Assembly: GCA_022749755.1 (NCBI GenBank)
Contig: CM040441.1
Span: 13,951,475-14,015,474, forward strand
Reading direction: 5' to 3'
DNA from: Azadirachta indica
Taxonomy: Eukaryota > Streptophyta > Magnoliopsida > Sapindales > Meliaceae
DNA: 64,000 bases
The translations under genes were made by a program, and so were the position numbers. Below are positions 36,626 through 47,480 of this stretch, one piece after another; position 1 is the first letter of the stretch, and each line of letters starts with the position of its first letter. Below the pieces are notes generated by a model, which saw only the letters and a program-made list of their open reading frames with translations, was not told the origin of the DNA and did no database searches.

Positions 36626-37071
36626 CTACAGGGGTTTGGCAATAGTTCCATTAGCACTAATATCGTCAGCCGGTTGACATTTTCCGGGACATCTGGGAGG
36701 AGGCGGTGGATTGCAAGGAGCACCGCGTTTAAATGAGCAAACGCATTGATCAACTGGGATTCCTCCGCCCGCCGGACGACAAAACACACTTATCTGCCCG
36801 ATTCCACGGTAACATGGCCGACATACTTCCACGCACTTCCTTACATCAGGACAGCCGCCACCAATTACAGCCTGCGTACAGGCGGCAACCTTCGCCTCCT
36901 GGTACCAGGGTTTTCACTGCAAACAACAATATTTAAGAGCAAAAACGAAAAAATGACAAAAGCAACTTCTTATTTTTAGATCAAAATTAATGCAGATTGA
37001 GCTGTCTAGCAGACCTGAAGCAAACACAAGATGACCAAAAGCAAGTGAAAAGAGGAAGAGAATTTGACCAT
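36626..37071 (-). CDS. Putative defensin-like (DEFL) secreted protein
   Basis: Exon 1 (37071-37015) encodes a hydrophobic signal peptide, MVKFSSSFHLLLVILCLLQ, and ends at a GT donor. Exon 2 (36898-36626) encodes a cysteine-rich domain. I chose the acceptor CCAG at 36899-36902 because it keeps the frame and avoids a TGA just upstream; the joined product is 109 residues. The mature part has a C-x5-C-x3-C step (CPDVRKCVEVC) and later CVC, the layout of the cysteine-stabilised alpha-beta fold, plus extra cysteines and a short polyproline stretch. A signal-peptide exon separated by one intron is typical of plant DEFL genes. The role could be defence or cell signalling; nothing in the sequence decides. 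The acceptor choice is the weakest point. Confidence 0.6.
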
Positions 37072-37588
37072 CTCCACTCTTCAGAAGCAGAAAGGAAAAT
37101 AACCAGCCTGGGACTTAGAGACAGTGATGATGGTGCTTATATATTATGGATTGAGCTGGAAATTAATTATAAGATATAATATTAATGAGAAGAATCCACT
37201 AAAAGGAAGACCATAAATCATATCATATCTGTGAGCAAAATCCTACAGGATGTAGTCACTAATCGTACATTTTTACACTCGGGTGTGTGTTACTTCAGAA
37301 GTATCAGTGAGACGTTATCTTTTTCTTCTATTATTCTCAACAAAAATACACGTCTGTGATTATCCTTAGATTTCATGATTTGATTATTACTGATATAAGA
37401 AAACAAATGAAAATATATGGTATATGGTCACAGCATACATCAAGAGCTCTACTTGCACACTTGGTAGTTGCGTACAAAACCTCACTCCTGGGCTTATATT
37501 TTACACCTCTCTTCTGTCTGCTTATTTTCGTATTACACATGATCATACATATATACGTACATGCATAGCATAGCCTCTTCTCTGCTCC
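37072..37588. other. Spacer between DEFL promoter and vicilin 3' end
   Basis: AT-rich spacer. It holds the DEFL promoter and probably the vicilin 3' UTR. No gene is seen. Confidence 0.6.
37138..37145 (-). promoter_or_regulatory. TATA box of defensin-like gene
   Basis: The minus strand reads ATATATAA about 67 bp upstream of the ATG at 37071. Confidence 0.4.
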
Positions 37589-38314
37589 TTAGAACGAAGG
37601 AGCTAAGTCCAAAATCGATAGCCCTGAATAATTTCTCCCTTCCTCTCTCTGCTGCTCCTCTTCAGGCCCACCTAGTTCAGGTCCAGCTAAGAAATAAGAT
37701 TCCTTAGGTTTGTTGCTAAATATCCTCTCTATCAATCTTGCTGGTACGTTAAATGCAATCTCCATAGCTTCTCTTTCTACTTGGTTCATTAAGTTAATTT
37801 TCCTTTCACAACCATTTATAGACATTAAAATAAGTGACATGCAATTGTAATTGTGATCCATATATAGGAGACCATTAAATAGGTGTAACTGCAAGAAAGT
37901 TTCTCTTGTTGTTGAGAGCATTGATGCCAAACCCAACCGTTTGCAAATTCTCATTTTGGTAAGCAATCAGAGCAATTGGATGACCTGCCGGGATTATGAA
38001 TACGTCACTAGGTGACAGGTTTGCGCTAATCTCCTGGAGTTGTCCACTGCTTTCTTCTTCTTCTTCTTCTTCTTCTCCTTCTTCTTCAATATGTTCTCTT
38101 CTTTCTTGCGATTCTTGGCCTTGGCGTGAAAAATGCGGACAACCCATTTCAAAGAGTCCCCTTCCTTCTATAACCAAAACAATTGTTGTGGTCTTGGAAT
38201 TGTGGTGCGGCACCATCATTGGTCCCTGCATCTATAATACAACTAACATAAATCACATGATACTTATATAATTATTATTATTAGAAACTAGAGTAAAAAA
38301 AATCTGAAGCATTA

Positions 38315-38918
38315 TGTCACGACCTCACTTTCTTTCACTCGTTTCGACCGTGCGGTGCTTAACAACTCCGCTCACTAATCAAACCTTCGACACCCGCAAC
38401 GCGCTAAATCGGAAGCTTGTAAATAAAGAGAGAAGAGAGAGCACAAAGTGTTTGAGTGAAGAGCACTTTACACAACTCAAGTTTATTGCTTGATTGCTTG
38501 TCTTGACCAAACGAGACCTCACCTATTTATAAAAAAGTTTACATACAATAGATGGCCAAGATTGCACCTCACAATGCACTTTCGAGGGTTAGGATTGACC
38601 TTCTAGAATAACTTAGAAAATATCTATGCAATGGTCAAAATTGTAGTGCTATCTACACAATTCTAGAATTTGGGGTAATTGGGCCAACATTCTTGAAGTT
38701 GGGCTAGTTGGGCTTTATGCACAACAATGTTAATAAGGAAGAATACATGGATCTTTGGCCCAAATGCTTCATTGCCCACTTAGTCCGTTCTACCGACGAA
38801 TCATCTTACCAAAGCTCACGCGCCCGCTTGTTCTGGATTTTCCCTTGCGCAAGTGCTTCCCGCACCAAGTCTTGGCTACGGTCACTGTTCACACGCACTG
38901 TTCATGCAGGGCATGACA
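38315..38918 (-). repeat. Ty3/gypsy LTR (3' LTR in element orientation)
   Basis: 604 bp starting TGTCAC and ending GCATGACA. It is about 9% different from the other LTR by eye. Confidence 0.93.
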
Positions 38919-41900
38919 TCCTCCCCCACCTAAATGCGTGACATCCTCGTCGCGTCTTCTTCACGAAACCTCCTTATATGCTCTTGGAATTGTCATAGTG
39001 CATCTTCATGCTCCCATGTAGCCTCGCTTTCGGGTAATCCCTTCCACTTGATGAAGTAATCCGTATAGTTCAATACCCCTCATTTTCGAACTCGTCGATC
39101 TGCGAGAATTGACTCAACCTCCTTCTCGAAAGAGGTTACCACAGCAGTTGGAGCCCGTTTTGACTCCCCTCGGCTCGGGTCTTCCTCATCCCCATGATAA
39201 GGCTTCAACATACTTACATGGAAGACGGGGTGGATCTTCAACTTTGGAGGAAGAAGAACTCAGTATAATACCTTGCCCACTTTCTTTACGATCGAAAATG
39301 GCCCTTCGTAACGTCGAACCAATCTCTTATGTACTTTACGTAATGTCTTGAATTGTTGGGGCAAGAGTTTCACCATGACTCAGTCCCCCTCTTGGAACTC
39401 CACGTCCCTTCGCTTATTGTCTGCCCACTTCTTCATCTTCTTAGCAGCCTTATTTAGGTATGCTCTAACTAAATCGGCTTATTCATGCCATGCCTTGGTA
39501 AACTTGAAAGCTCCCGGACTTTTCCCATCATAACTCGAGGCTAGTGCATGTGGAGTCGTCGATTGTCGGCCCAACACAGTCTCGAACGAACTCCTATTAG
39601 TCACCTCACTCCGTTGCAAGTTGTAAGAGAATTGAGCCACATCTAACAACTTAACCCAATCCCTTTGGTTGGCACTCACATGGTGCCTCAAGTATAACTC
39701 AAGCAGTGCATTGACACGCTCGGTTTGTCCGTCGCTTTGAGAATGAAAGTTTGTAGAAAAATTAAGGTCCGTTCCAAGTAACTTAAATAACTCGGACCAA
39801 AATTTACGGGTAAACCGTGGGTCGCGATCACTTATAATATTATTTAGCACTCCCCAAAGCTTCACCACATTCTTTACGAACAATTTTGCGGCTTCGTCTA
39901 CTGTGCAATCCGTAAGTGCCGGTATAAAAACCGCGTATTTACTAAAGCGATCCACTACCACATTGATACTTCCATATCCCTCCGATTTCGGTAGCGCGTG
40001 ATGAAATCCATGGAAATGCTTTCCCATGGCTTGTTTGGAATTGGCAATGGCTCAAGTAACCCACCGGATGCTCGTTGCTCAATTTTATCTTATTGGCACA
40101 CAAGACATGTCCGCACGTAGGCCTCGACATCCTCTCGCATCCTTAGCCAATAGTACAAATTTTCTAATAAAGCGTTGGTGCGCTTAGCTCCAGGGTGTCT
40201 AGCCCACTTAGAATCATGGCATTCCTTGATAAGCTCTTTCCTCAAGCCACCCTACTTTGGTACAAAAATTCGTCTCCCTTTGGCATAGAGCAATCCGTCG
40301 TCAAGCCAAAACCGCCTTGTCTTCCCCTTATTTACGAACACCACTCTGTTCTTGGCTAGAGGGTCTTGGGTCAATCCCTCTTTGATCCTCCTTACTAGTT
40401 TTCCCTCGGGAATACTTAGGTTAATGGCCGCTAATGTCGCCTTTCGACTTAACGCATCCGCTACAACATTTGCTTTACCCGGCTTGTATGCCAAGTCATA
40501 GTCAAATTCCACCAAAAAGTATTGCCAACGAGCTTACTTTGGACTTAACTTCTTTTGCATTTAAAAGTAGCTAGTAGCTACATTATCCGTCATAACCACG
40601 AAATGACTCCCAAGCAAGTAGTGTCGCCATACCCTAAGGTAATAGATGATTGCCATCATCTCTTTTTCTTGCACAATGTAGCGCCTTTCCGCCTCATTGA
40701 GCTTATGACTCTCAAAAGCAATGGGACGTCCTTCTTGCATGAATACAACCCTAATGGCAAAATCTGAGGCATCAGTGTGTACTTCGAAGGGTTTTGTGTG
40801 ATCGGGCAGCACAAAAACTATCTTTTCTATGATTGCCTTTTTCAAGTCTTCGAAGGCATGTTAACATTCCTCGGTCCAATCCCACGAGCGACTTTTCTTT
40901 AATAGGTCAGTTAATAGAGCTGCTCTTGCCGAATAGCTCTTAATGAAGCGTCGGTAGTAGTTAACCAACCCCAAGAAAGATCAGAGGTCGTGCACTTTGG
41001 TCGGAAGTTCTCACTCTTGAATCCCTTGCACCTTAGCTTTATCCATCATCAATGTTCCATCCTTGATCTTATGGCCCAAGAAATGAACTTCTCGTTGCGC
41101 AAAAGAGTATTTCTCCTTTTTCACGTATAACTCATTTTTTCGCAATACTTGGAACACCTTCCTAAAATGTGTCACGTGTTCTTCCAAGGTGTTGCTATAT
41201 ACAACAATATCATTCAAGTATAGCACCACAAATTGATCGAGATAGGGATGGAATAGCTTGTTCATTAAAATGTTAAAAGTAGTCGGTATATTTGTTAGTT
41301 TGAAAGGCATGAATAAAACTTCGTAGAAACCGTACCTTGTTACGCATGTTGTTTTTGGCTCATCTCCCTCCGCTATGCGTACTTGATAGTACCCCAACCT
41401 TAAATCAAGTTTGGAGAAATACCATGCTTTACCAAGTTGATCGAAAAGATTGGCAATGAGTGGAATTGGATACTTGTTCTTGATGGTGACCTTATTAAGT
41501 ACTCGATAATCGATGCATATCCGTAACGTCCCATCCTTCTTCTTTTGGAACAAGGCTAGAGCGCCGAATGGTGCCTTAGATGGTCGAATGTAACCTGCAT
41601 CAAGTAAATCTTGGAGCTGCTTCTTCAACTCTTGCAACTCCGGTGGAGCGTGCCGATATGGACTCATGGCGGGAGGTTTGGTGCCTAGTTCCAATTCAAT
41701 TTTGTGATCCACCTCCTTCCTTGGTAGAAGTTTCTTGAGCAATTCTTCGAGCATTACATTTTTGAACTCTTTGAGGACGTTATCTACCTCTTTCAGAATA
41801 TCTCCATTGCTCACCTTCGCGTCGTCATCATCGTCATATTCTTTTAAGAAGGCAAGGTAACTTTCTTCACCCTTGCGCTTCAAACCCTTCTTGAATTGCA

Positions 41901-42282
41901 TAGTTGAGAGCGTTTTAGTCTCCACCTTGCTTGATCTTGACATCGAAACCATGCACGTCTTGCCTCCATCAAAGATGCACATGGTGTTGGCAAATGGTAC
42001 CGGTACGACCTTCATTTGATCGAAGAAATCCATCCCAAGCAATATTTTGTGGTCGTCCATAGGTACTACCGACCAATCTACCGATCCTCTCCATTCTCCG
42101 ATGGTGGTTTCGACCTTCTGCGCTACACCTTTGATTGGTTTAGCGGTCAAATTCATTGCCTTCATGGTGCCGCCTTTGTTGGTCACCTCGAAACCTAACC
42201 GTTTGGCATCGTCAACCTGCACAAAATTATGTAAGGCACCAGTATCAATTAAGGCTTTCGTACATACCTTGTTGATCACCAC
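38919..42282 (-). pseudogene. Ty3/gypsy pol remnant: protease, RT, RNase H, integrase
   Basis: The longest open piece (42282-41011) contains an aspartic protease with the active-site triplet in LIDTGALHNF, then a reverse transcriptase with KDGTLRICIDYR and SKLDLRLGYYQVR. The catalytic box reads YLNDIVVYS where YLDD is expected. Further pieces in shifted frames carry RNase H (40845-40561; FEVHTDASDFAI), the linker and zinc region (40515-40252), and the integrase core (40027-39479; [11 protein letters not shown] and HSQSDGQTER). Frame breaks and stops separate them, so the element cannot encode a working polyprotein. Confidence 0.9.
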
Positions 42283-42399
42283 ATCAACGTAGATAAGCCC
42301 CTTTGCTTGTGCCTCTAGAACTGCTCGAATGGCATTGAGTAGTTACAAAGAACCCATTGCCGCGTCGCCCTCTCAACTTGGTGATTCCTCCGCACGAGC

Positions 42400-43466
42400 C
42401 ACCATGGCGCTCAATGCCTTCCTCTTTGGACAATCCCGTAACCAATAAGGACCATCGCAAAAGTAGCAATTTCGAGAAGGTTTGAAATCCTTCTCTTTGT
42501 CATTCTTCAGCTTCTCTTTACTGCTAGGTGGTTTGCGGAAACCATCTACTTGCGATTTGCCATGGTCTCCCCCACCTTTACCTTGGCCACCCTTCTTGTC
42601 CTTGGCCTTGATATTTGATCACTCACTTGAGTAATCGGTAAAAGTTTCTACAACGGCTATGGCGGTTGCAAGATCTTGCACACTTCGTCTCCTAAACTTC
42701 GTCTTTGCTCATCTTTAGAGCCCATCCATGAAGAAAAAGAGCGAATCCTTGTCGCTCATGTCCGGAATCTCTAACACTAAGCTAGTAAACTCCTTGATGT
42801 AGACACAGAGAGGACACTAAGCTTCCTCTTTGGCATTTTCCTCTTCGTCTTTAATAGTTCCCGCTTGAAGTCATCGAAGGTTTCGATGGTGCATGTCCTT
42901 TTACCAATGTCACCGTGCCTCCTTCTCCACCACAATGTAGCCACATCGGTTAGATAATGGGTGGCAATACGTACCTTGGTTTGCTCATCGGTGATGCCCA
43001 TCACTTTGACATATTGTTTGATTCCTCATAAGAAGTTGTCCGCGTCCTTGTCGCTCCTCGAACCATTATAGGTCTTGGGCTTGGGGACATCAACTCTTGG
43101 TGCTTCACGTGTGGTAATCACCCCGCTTGCTGCCACACGCTTGCACAAAGCCATATCCTCCTTAATTGTGGCGAGTTCCCGATCAATGTAGTCTCGGATG
43201 TCCCTAAACATACGGTCGTGAACCGCTAGCAACTCTTGCTTGAAGGCGTCCTCGAGTTTGGCGGTAGATACCTTCACTATCTCATGAAAAGCATTGTCTT
43301 CCGCTTCCAACCCATCGAAGCGCTGCTCCATCTCGTCAAGGCGTGAGTCTATGCTTACCACGAAAGCTTCCACGCTAGCTACTCGAGCGTTTAAGCCAGC
43401 CACCATGTTCTTGGACTGCGCCCTCTTGCTTCCACCCTTGGTAGGACGTTGCTCGTCAATCCCCAC
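42400..43466 (-). pseudogene. Ty3/gypsy gag remnant
   Basis: A coiled-coil-rich N-terminal part (43466-43026) is followed after a frame break by a capsid-like segment (43004-42777; KVRIATHYLTDVATLWW). A degenerate zinc knuckle (CYFCDGPYWLRDC) near 42430-42470 has Tyr where His is usual. Several stops and frameshifts interrupt it. Confidence 0.85.
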
Positions 43467-43605
43467 ACTTGGGCCTCTTTACCTGCAATGGTAACGTCAG
43501 AAACATTGACCATTCTTTTTGATAGAGTTTTCCCCTACGCGACTTTTGTTTCGAAAGCTCCCTCTCTACAAGGTCCCTGCTCAACCTTGTGTTGCTCAAC
43601 CATGA

Positions 43606-43617
43606 GCTCTGATACCA
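43606..43617 (-). other. Primer binding site for initiator tRNA-Met (Ty3/gypsy)
   Basis: The minus strand reads TGGTATCAGAGC two bases inside the LTR that starts at 43620. This fixes the element on the minus strand. Confidence 0.9.
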
Positions 43618-43619
43618 AC

Positions 43620-44223
43620 TGTCACGGCCTCACTCTCTTTCATTCGCTTCGACCGTGCGGCGCTTAGCAACTCTGCTCACTAAGCAAGCCTTCGACACCC
43701 GCAACGTGCTAAATCGGAAGCTTGTAAATAAAGAGAGAAGAGAGAGCACAAAGTGTTTGAGTGAAGAGCACTTTACACAACTCAAGTTTATTGCTTGATT
43801 GCTTGCCTTGGTTAAATTAGACCTCACCTATTTATAGGAAAGTTTACATACAATGGACGGCTAAGATTGCACCTCACAATGCACTTTCGAGGGTTAGAAT
43901 TGGCCTTCTAGAATAATCTAGAAAATATCTATGCAATGGTCAAAATTGTAGTGTTATCTGCACAATTCTAAAACTTGGGCCAATTGGGCCAACATTCTAG
44001 AAGTTAGGTTAGTTGGGTTTTATGTACAACAATGTTAATAAAGAAGAATACATGGATCTTTGGCCCAAATGCTTCATTGCCCACTTAGTCCGTTCTACCG
44101 ACGAATCATCTTGCCAAAGCTCATGCGCCCGCTTGTTTTGGATTTTCCCTCGCGCAAGACCTTCCCACACTAAGTCTCGGCCACAATCACTGTTCGCGCG
44201 CACTGTTCACGCGAAGTGTGACA
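43620..44223 (-). repeat. Ty3/gypsy LTR (5' LTR in element orientation)
   Basis: 604 bp with TGTCAC/GTGACA termini, followed by the ATTA target duplication. Confidence 0.93.
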
Positions 44224-46272
44224 ATTAGCTACTTTTTAGTACTTGGTTGATTTCCATAAAATTGACAGAATAGTCTATTTCTTCTAGTTGCTTGTAATCA
44301 TTAGGAGTTGCTTCAAAGAATCGTCCAAAATTGTTGTGATATAGAGGTTTTCTGTTAAACACATTAAACGAACCCCTGGGTTCCTTGCCTCGCCGCTTCG
44401 GTGAAGTAACATGTTGGCTTAATGCTTTGAACTGTTCTTGTGTGGCTTTTTTGATTGTACCCTGCTGCCTCTGCTGGCCTTCAAACAGTCTATCTAGTTG
44501 GTCACTTGGTGTTTGGTCGAAAAACAAAGCCAAATGGCACACAATCAGAGCATGTAAAGATAACTTAATTGATATTCAAATAAAGAGAGTAAAAAGAAAA
44601 GAAGCATACATTGAGAGCCCACTTAAGGATGTAATAGCTGAAGACTTTGTAATATGATTGTAGAGTTCCGCGGCCTCCAGCAGCAAACTATTGCTGCAGA
44701 AAAACAAGATCAAAATTTACATGCAAAACATTATATATTCAGAGGAAAATTATGAAGAAAATAACGCATTCTTAAATACCCTAAACTGGCCAGAAGTATT
44801 AACAGTCTGGAAGAGCTTAGCTACTTGTAGCTTGTCAATATTATCGTGGTTAATCAAATAAAAAGGAGTTCCTACTGGAATTCTAACTACATCACCACGA
44901 TTCGTGTTGAAGGATTCCCTTCTTTCTTGTGATATGAGTGTGATTACTCCCCTTCCTGTAGAAATTATCAATAAATATTCATGTTTAAATAATTAGTTTG
45001 CAAATAAAAAATTGATAAGTGAAATCTTTGTGAAAGGGTGTTTACTCACCCTTAACGACAACCAAAATTGTTTCCGCATCAGAACGATGAGGGATAACTA
45101 AAGTGCTAGGATTTGCCTCAAGAGTGGCCAACCTGTAATTGTTAATGCCACGAAGAAGATGAGATTTCTGGCTGAACCTCTGTAAAACCCTCATATGACC
45201 TTCTTGGGCTCTAAATCGATACTTAAATATCTGTGCGTAGAAGTAGTAAGGATTGTTCCTCTATTGGTGCTCTTCTCCCAAGTTTTCTCTGAGAGAGTTT
45301 CCCTCTTTCTCTCTTTACTTCTCACACCAGCTCTTGCACTGTTGCTGCTGCTGCTCTTCTTTCTCTTTCCTTTCTCATTGTTTTCGACACTGCTCGTATC
45401 GTAGTTGCGGGTCGTGCTCATGATAATTTTCATCCTCTCTTCTGCCAAGTCCTTGTTGATCTTCGTATTGTCTCTTGCACCTTCTTTGGCATTCCGGTTG
45501 TTGCCTTGCCTCTTGCCTTCAGCATACCTGTTGGCATTCCTTGTATTCTTTTTCCGGGTCACGCTTTCTGCCTTTGTATTGCTCTCTTTCTTCTGGTTCC
45601 TCCTTTATCTCTTCTTGTTCCCATTGGTACTCTCTTTCTCTTTCTCGATCTCGTTGTCTTTGCTTTCTATAGCGTTCTTCCTCTCGCTTCCTGATCACCT
45701 GCTCTTCACAGCGTCTTTGACACTGCTTCTGTTCTCTTTTATCAATTTCTTCAGATAGACAGCGTTGCTAACACTGCTGGAGTTCCCGCGGAGAGGTCTC
45801 CAGTTCCCATTCTCTATATTTCCTCTCTCAACGAGCTGCACAAGCAAACAAACCCGAGAACTCCTCCTCTACTTTATGGCATTCATCAATACATCGTTCA
45901 AGATCCGTTCCCAGCTCAGGAACCTGATAACCGAAAGACAGCAAAACAGACGATAGACACAGAGAGGACAAAAAGTAAAACAAAAGAAGAAATTTAGCTT
46001 TGATCAGCATGGCTAAGTCTTTTGATCTTAATTTTCTGTAGATGGGTAGTAATACAATGAAGAAAATTATTCTAAAATTATATAGAAGGTGCAAGAAGCT
46101 GTTCTTTGCAGGTTATACATTTGGCATTAAATCCGATATGATTTCCATACAAGGTGACAAGTGTTATATATGTCAACATAGAAAATGAAAACAAACCAAA
46201 CCTCTTTTTTTTTTTTTCTCTGTCACTTTATGCAGAAGTTAATGGTGCGCCGCGTCCCGACGAAAACCGCTT

Positions 46273-46278
46273 CACGTG
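46273..46278. promoter_or_regulatory. G-box (CACGTG) upstream of vicilin pseudogene
   Basis: Palindromic CACGTG lies about 265 bp upstream of the vicilin ATG. G-boxes act as ABA- and seed-responsive elements in storage protein promoters; function here is inference. Confidence 0.45.
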
Positions 46279-46350
46279 ATGACAAAGATTAGGACACTTA
46301 ACAGTTAACCCCATACCTAATAGTTTTCTAGATTACATACATTTATATAC

Positions 46351-46393
<43 letters not shown>

Positions 46394-46414
46394 ATGGGGT
46401 GAAAATATGCTAGA

Positions 46415-46420
46415 CACGTG
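46415..46420. promoter_or_regulatory. Second G-box (CACGTG) upstream of vicilin pseudogene
   Basis: A second CACGTG sits about 400 bp upstream of the vicilin ATG. The stretch between the two G-boxes contains a (GT)n repeat (about 46360-46391). Confidence 0.4.
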
Positions 46421-47319
46421 GTGGTACGTAAGCCAACGATACTCTAATCAGTATATATGGAACGATCTGTTTATGTCGAAACTCACCTCACCAGGAATCC
46501 TAACTGAATAGGGAAAATAATTTCAAGTAGTTTAAAAGGTATTCACAAAATAACACATAATTTATAACCAATAGTCTACATAAAAAGATTAAAAGAGTGG
46601 ACCCTATTCTAAAATAATTTTAACAGTTAAGGGATTTGTTCTCTAAAAATAAGAAAAAGTTTTCTTATATTTTCATATCACTTGATACTACTAAAAGTAG
46701 CCGTCTGAACAGAGGAGACATTTCAGTTCCTATGAGGCTGAATGTGGATCCCACTTGATCCTGTCAATATTTGAAAACCACAAATGAAAACAAATAAGCT
46801 TACACCATATATACATAAGGGATAAGATAAATCCCTGTCCAAATTGAATCATACCACGTGGCATGTAATATTGGATAAGGTCATGAAAATCAATCTTAAC
46901 TCACCACGTGTCCTTATTTTTGGTTTTAAGATAAGATTTCAAATAGTAAAAACGTGGGAAGGCAAAATATGAGAAAACTAGGGCAACAATCTCCAACCAA
47001 TCACAAGTCAAGAAAAGTACGATATATAAAAACACTTATCTCAATCTAGAACAATTCTTCTCTTGGTCTTTTACTCACTTTTGCATTTTCTTACTAAAAA
47101 CATAAGTCTCTTCGCACTTTTTTCCTTTAGAAAGGAAAAAGCTTTGTTCTATTTATAGATTCTTGAAGACAACCTTAAACACACATTGATGATGGTTTTT
47201 TGAAGATTTGATCACTATTCTTATCTCCAATAAGGCTTATTTTACTCCTTTTTCATGTCTTTTAATTTGTGTATACCTTAGTTGACTTTCCTCTTTCTAC
47301 ATGAATCCGTTATGTATTA

Positions 47320-47480
47320 AATTCACTTCCTCAAGGTACTGACTTGAGCATCGAAGTGGGTTCACCGAAAAACCTCTAGCATCCCCCCTTCGACCGTGTT
47401 CTTTGTTGTAAACTGCTACAACCAACTCAAGTTCGAGGTCAGCAAGGATACGAGGCAGAGAAGGCTTGTAACGGCTTGAC
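47320..47480 (+). other. Possible LTR-retroelement leader remnant
   Basis: The segment GACTTGAGCATCGAAGTGGG followed by a CACCGAAAAACCTC and CCCCCCTTCGACC block resembles the TTGAGCGTCGGAG leader motif found near the 5' ends of several plant LTR retroelements. No LTR pair or coding was found around it. This rests on memory of the motif. Confidence 0.35.

Larger units (their letters stand above)
38315..44223 (-). mobile_element. Ty3/gypsy LTR retrotransposon, decayed
   Basis: 5,909 bp with two 604-bp LTRs (TGTCAC...GTGACA) and a 4-bp target duplication ATTA (38311-38314 and 44224-44227). On the minus strand the initiator tRNA-Met primer site TGGTATCAGAGC lies 2 bp inside the 5' LTR, and a purine tract (GGTGGGGGAGGA) abuts the 3' LTR. 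Domain order is gag, protease, reverse transcriptase, RNase H, integrase, which identifies the Ty3/gypsy superfamily. The LTRs differ at roughly 55 of 604 positions by eye (about 9%), mostly transitions, so insertion is old. It sits in intron 4 of the vicilin pseudogene, about 15 bp inside the donor. Confidence 0.95.
37589..46010 (-). pseudogene. Vicilin-like (7S globulin) seed storage pseudogene
   Basis: Exon 1 (46010-45050) has a signal peptide (MLIKAKFLLLFYFLSSLCLS), then a Gln/Arg/Glu-rich region with repeated C-x3-C hairpin motifs, then the first cupin barrel (AQEGHMRVLQRF). Exons follow at 44955-44780, 44687-44610, 44512-44243, 38225-37890 and 37802-37589, covering the cupin core (second barrel from VPHHNSKTTT) and ending ILDLAPSF. 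Six in-frame stops lie in the hairpin region: 45828-45830, 45768-45770, 45519-45521, 45375-45377, 45315-45317 and 45261-45263. The rest of exon 1 and the cupin exons are open. The acceptor before 44512 reads AA instead of AG, and the donor after 37890 appears to have lost two G residues. Intron 4 carries a 5.9-kb Ty3/gypsy element. Vicilins are vacuolar seed storage trimers, and hairpin peptides cut from the N-terminal region can be antimicrobial. The family identity is sure; loss of function is very likely. Confidence 0.9.

Noticed and set aside
45191..45562. 123-codon minus-strand frame rich in Lys, Arg and Glu
   Set aside because: It is the shifted frame of the vicilin pseudogene. The true frame is shown by AQEGHMRVLQRF and the C-x3-C motifs.
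45195..45758. Long plus-strand frames rich in Leu, Phe and Ser
   Set aside because: They are the antisense reading of the Glu/Arg/Gln-rich vicilin exon on the minus strand.
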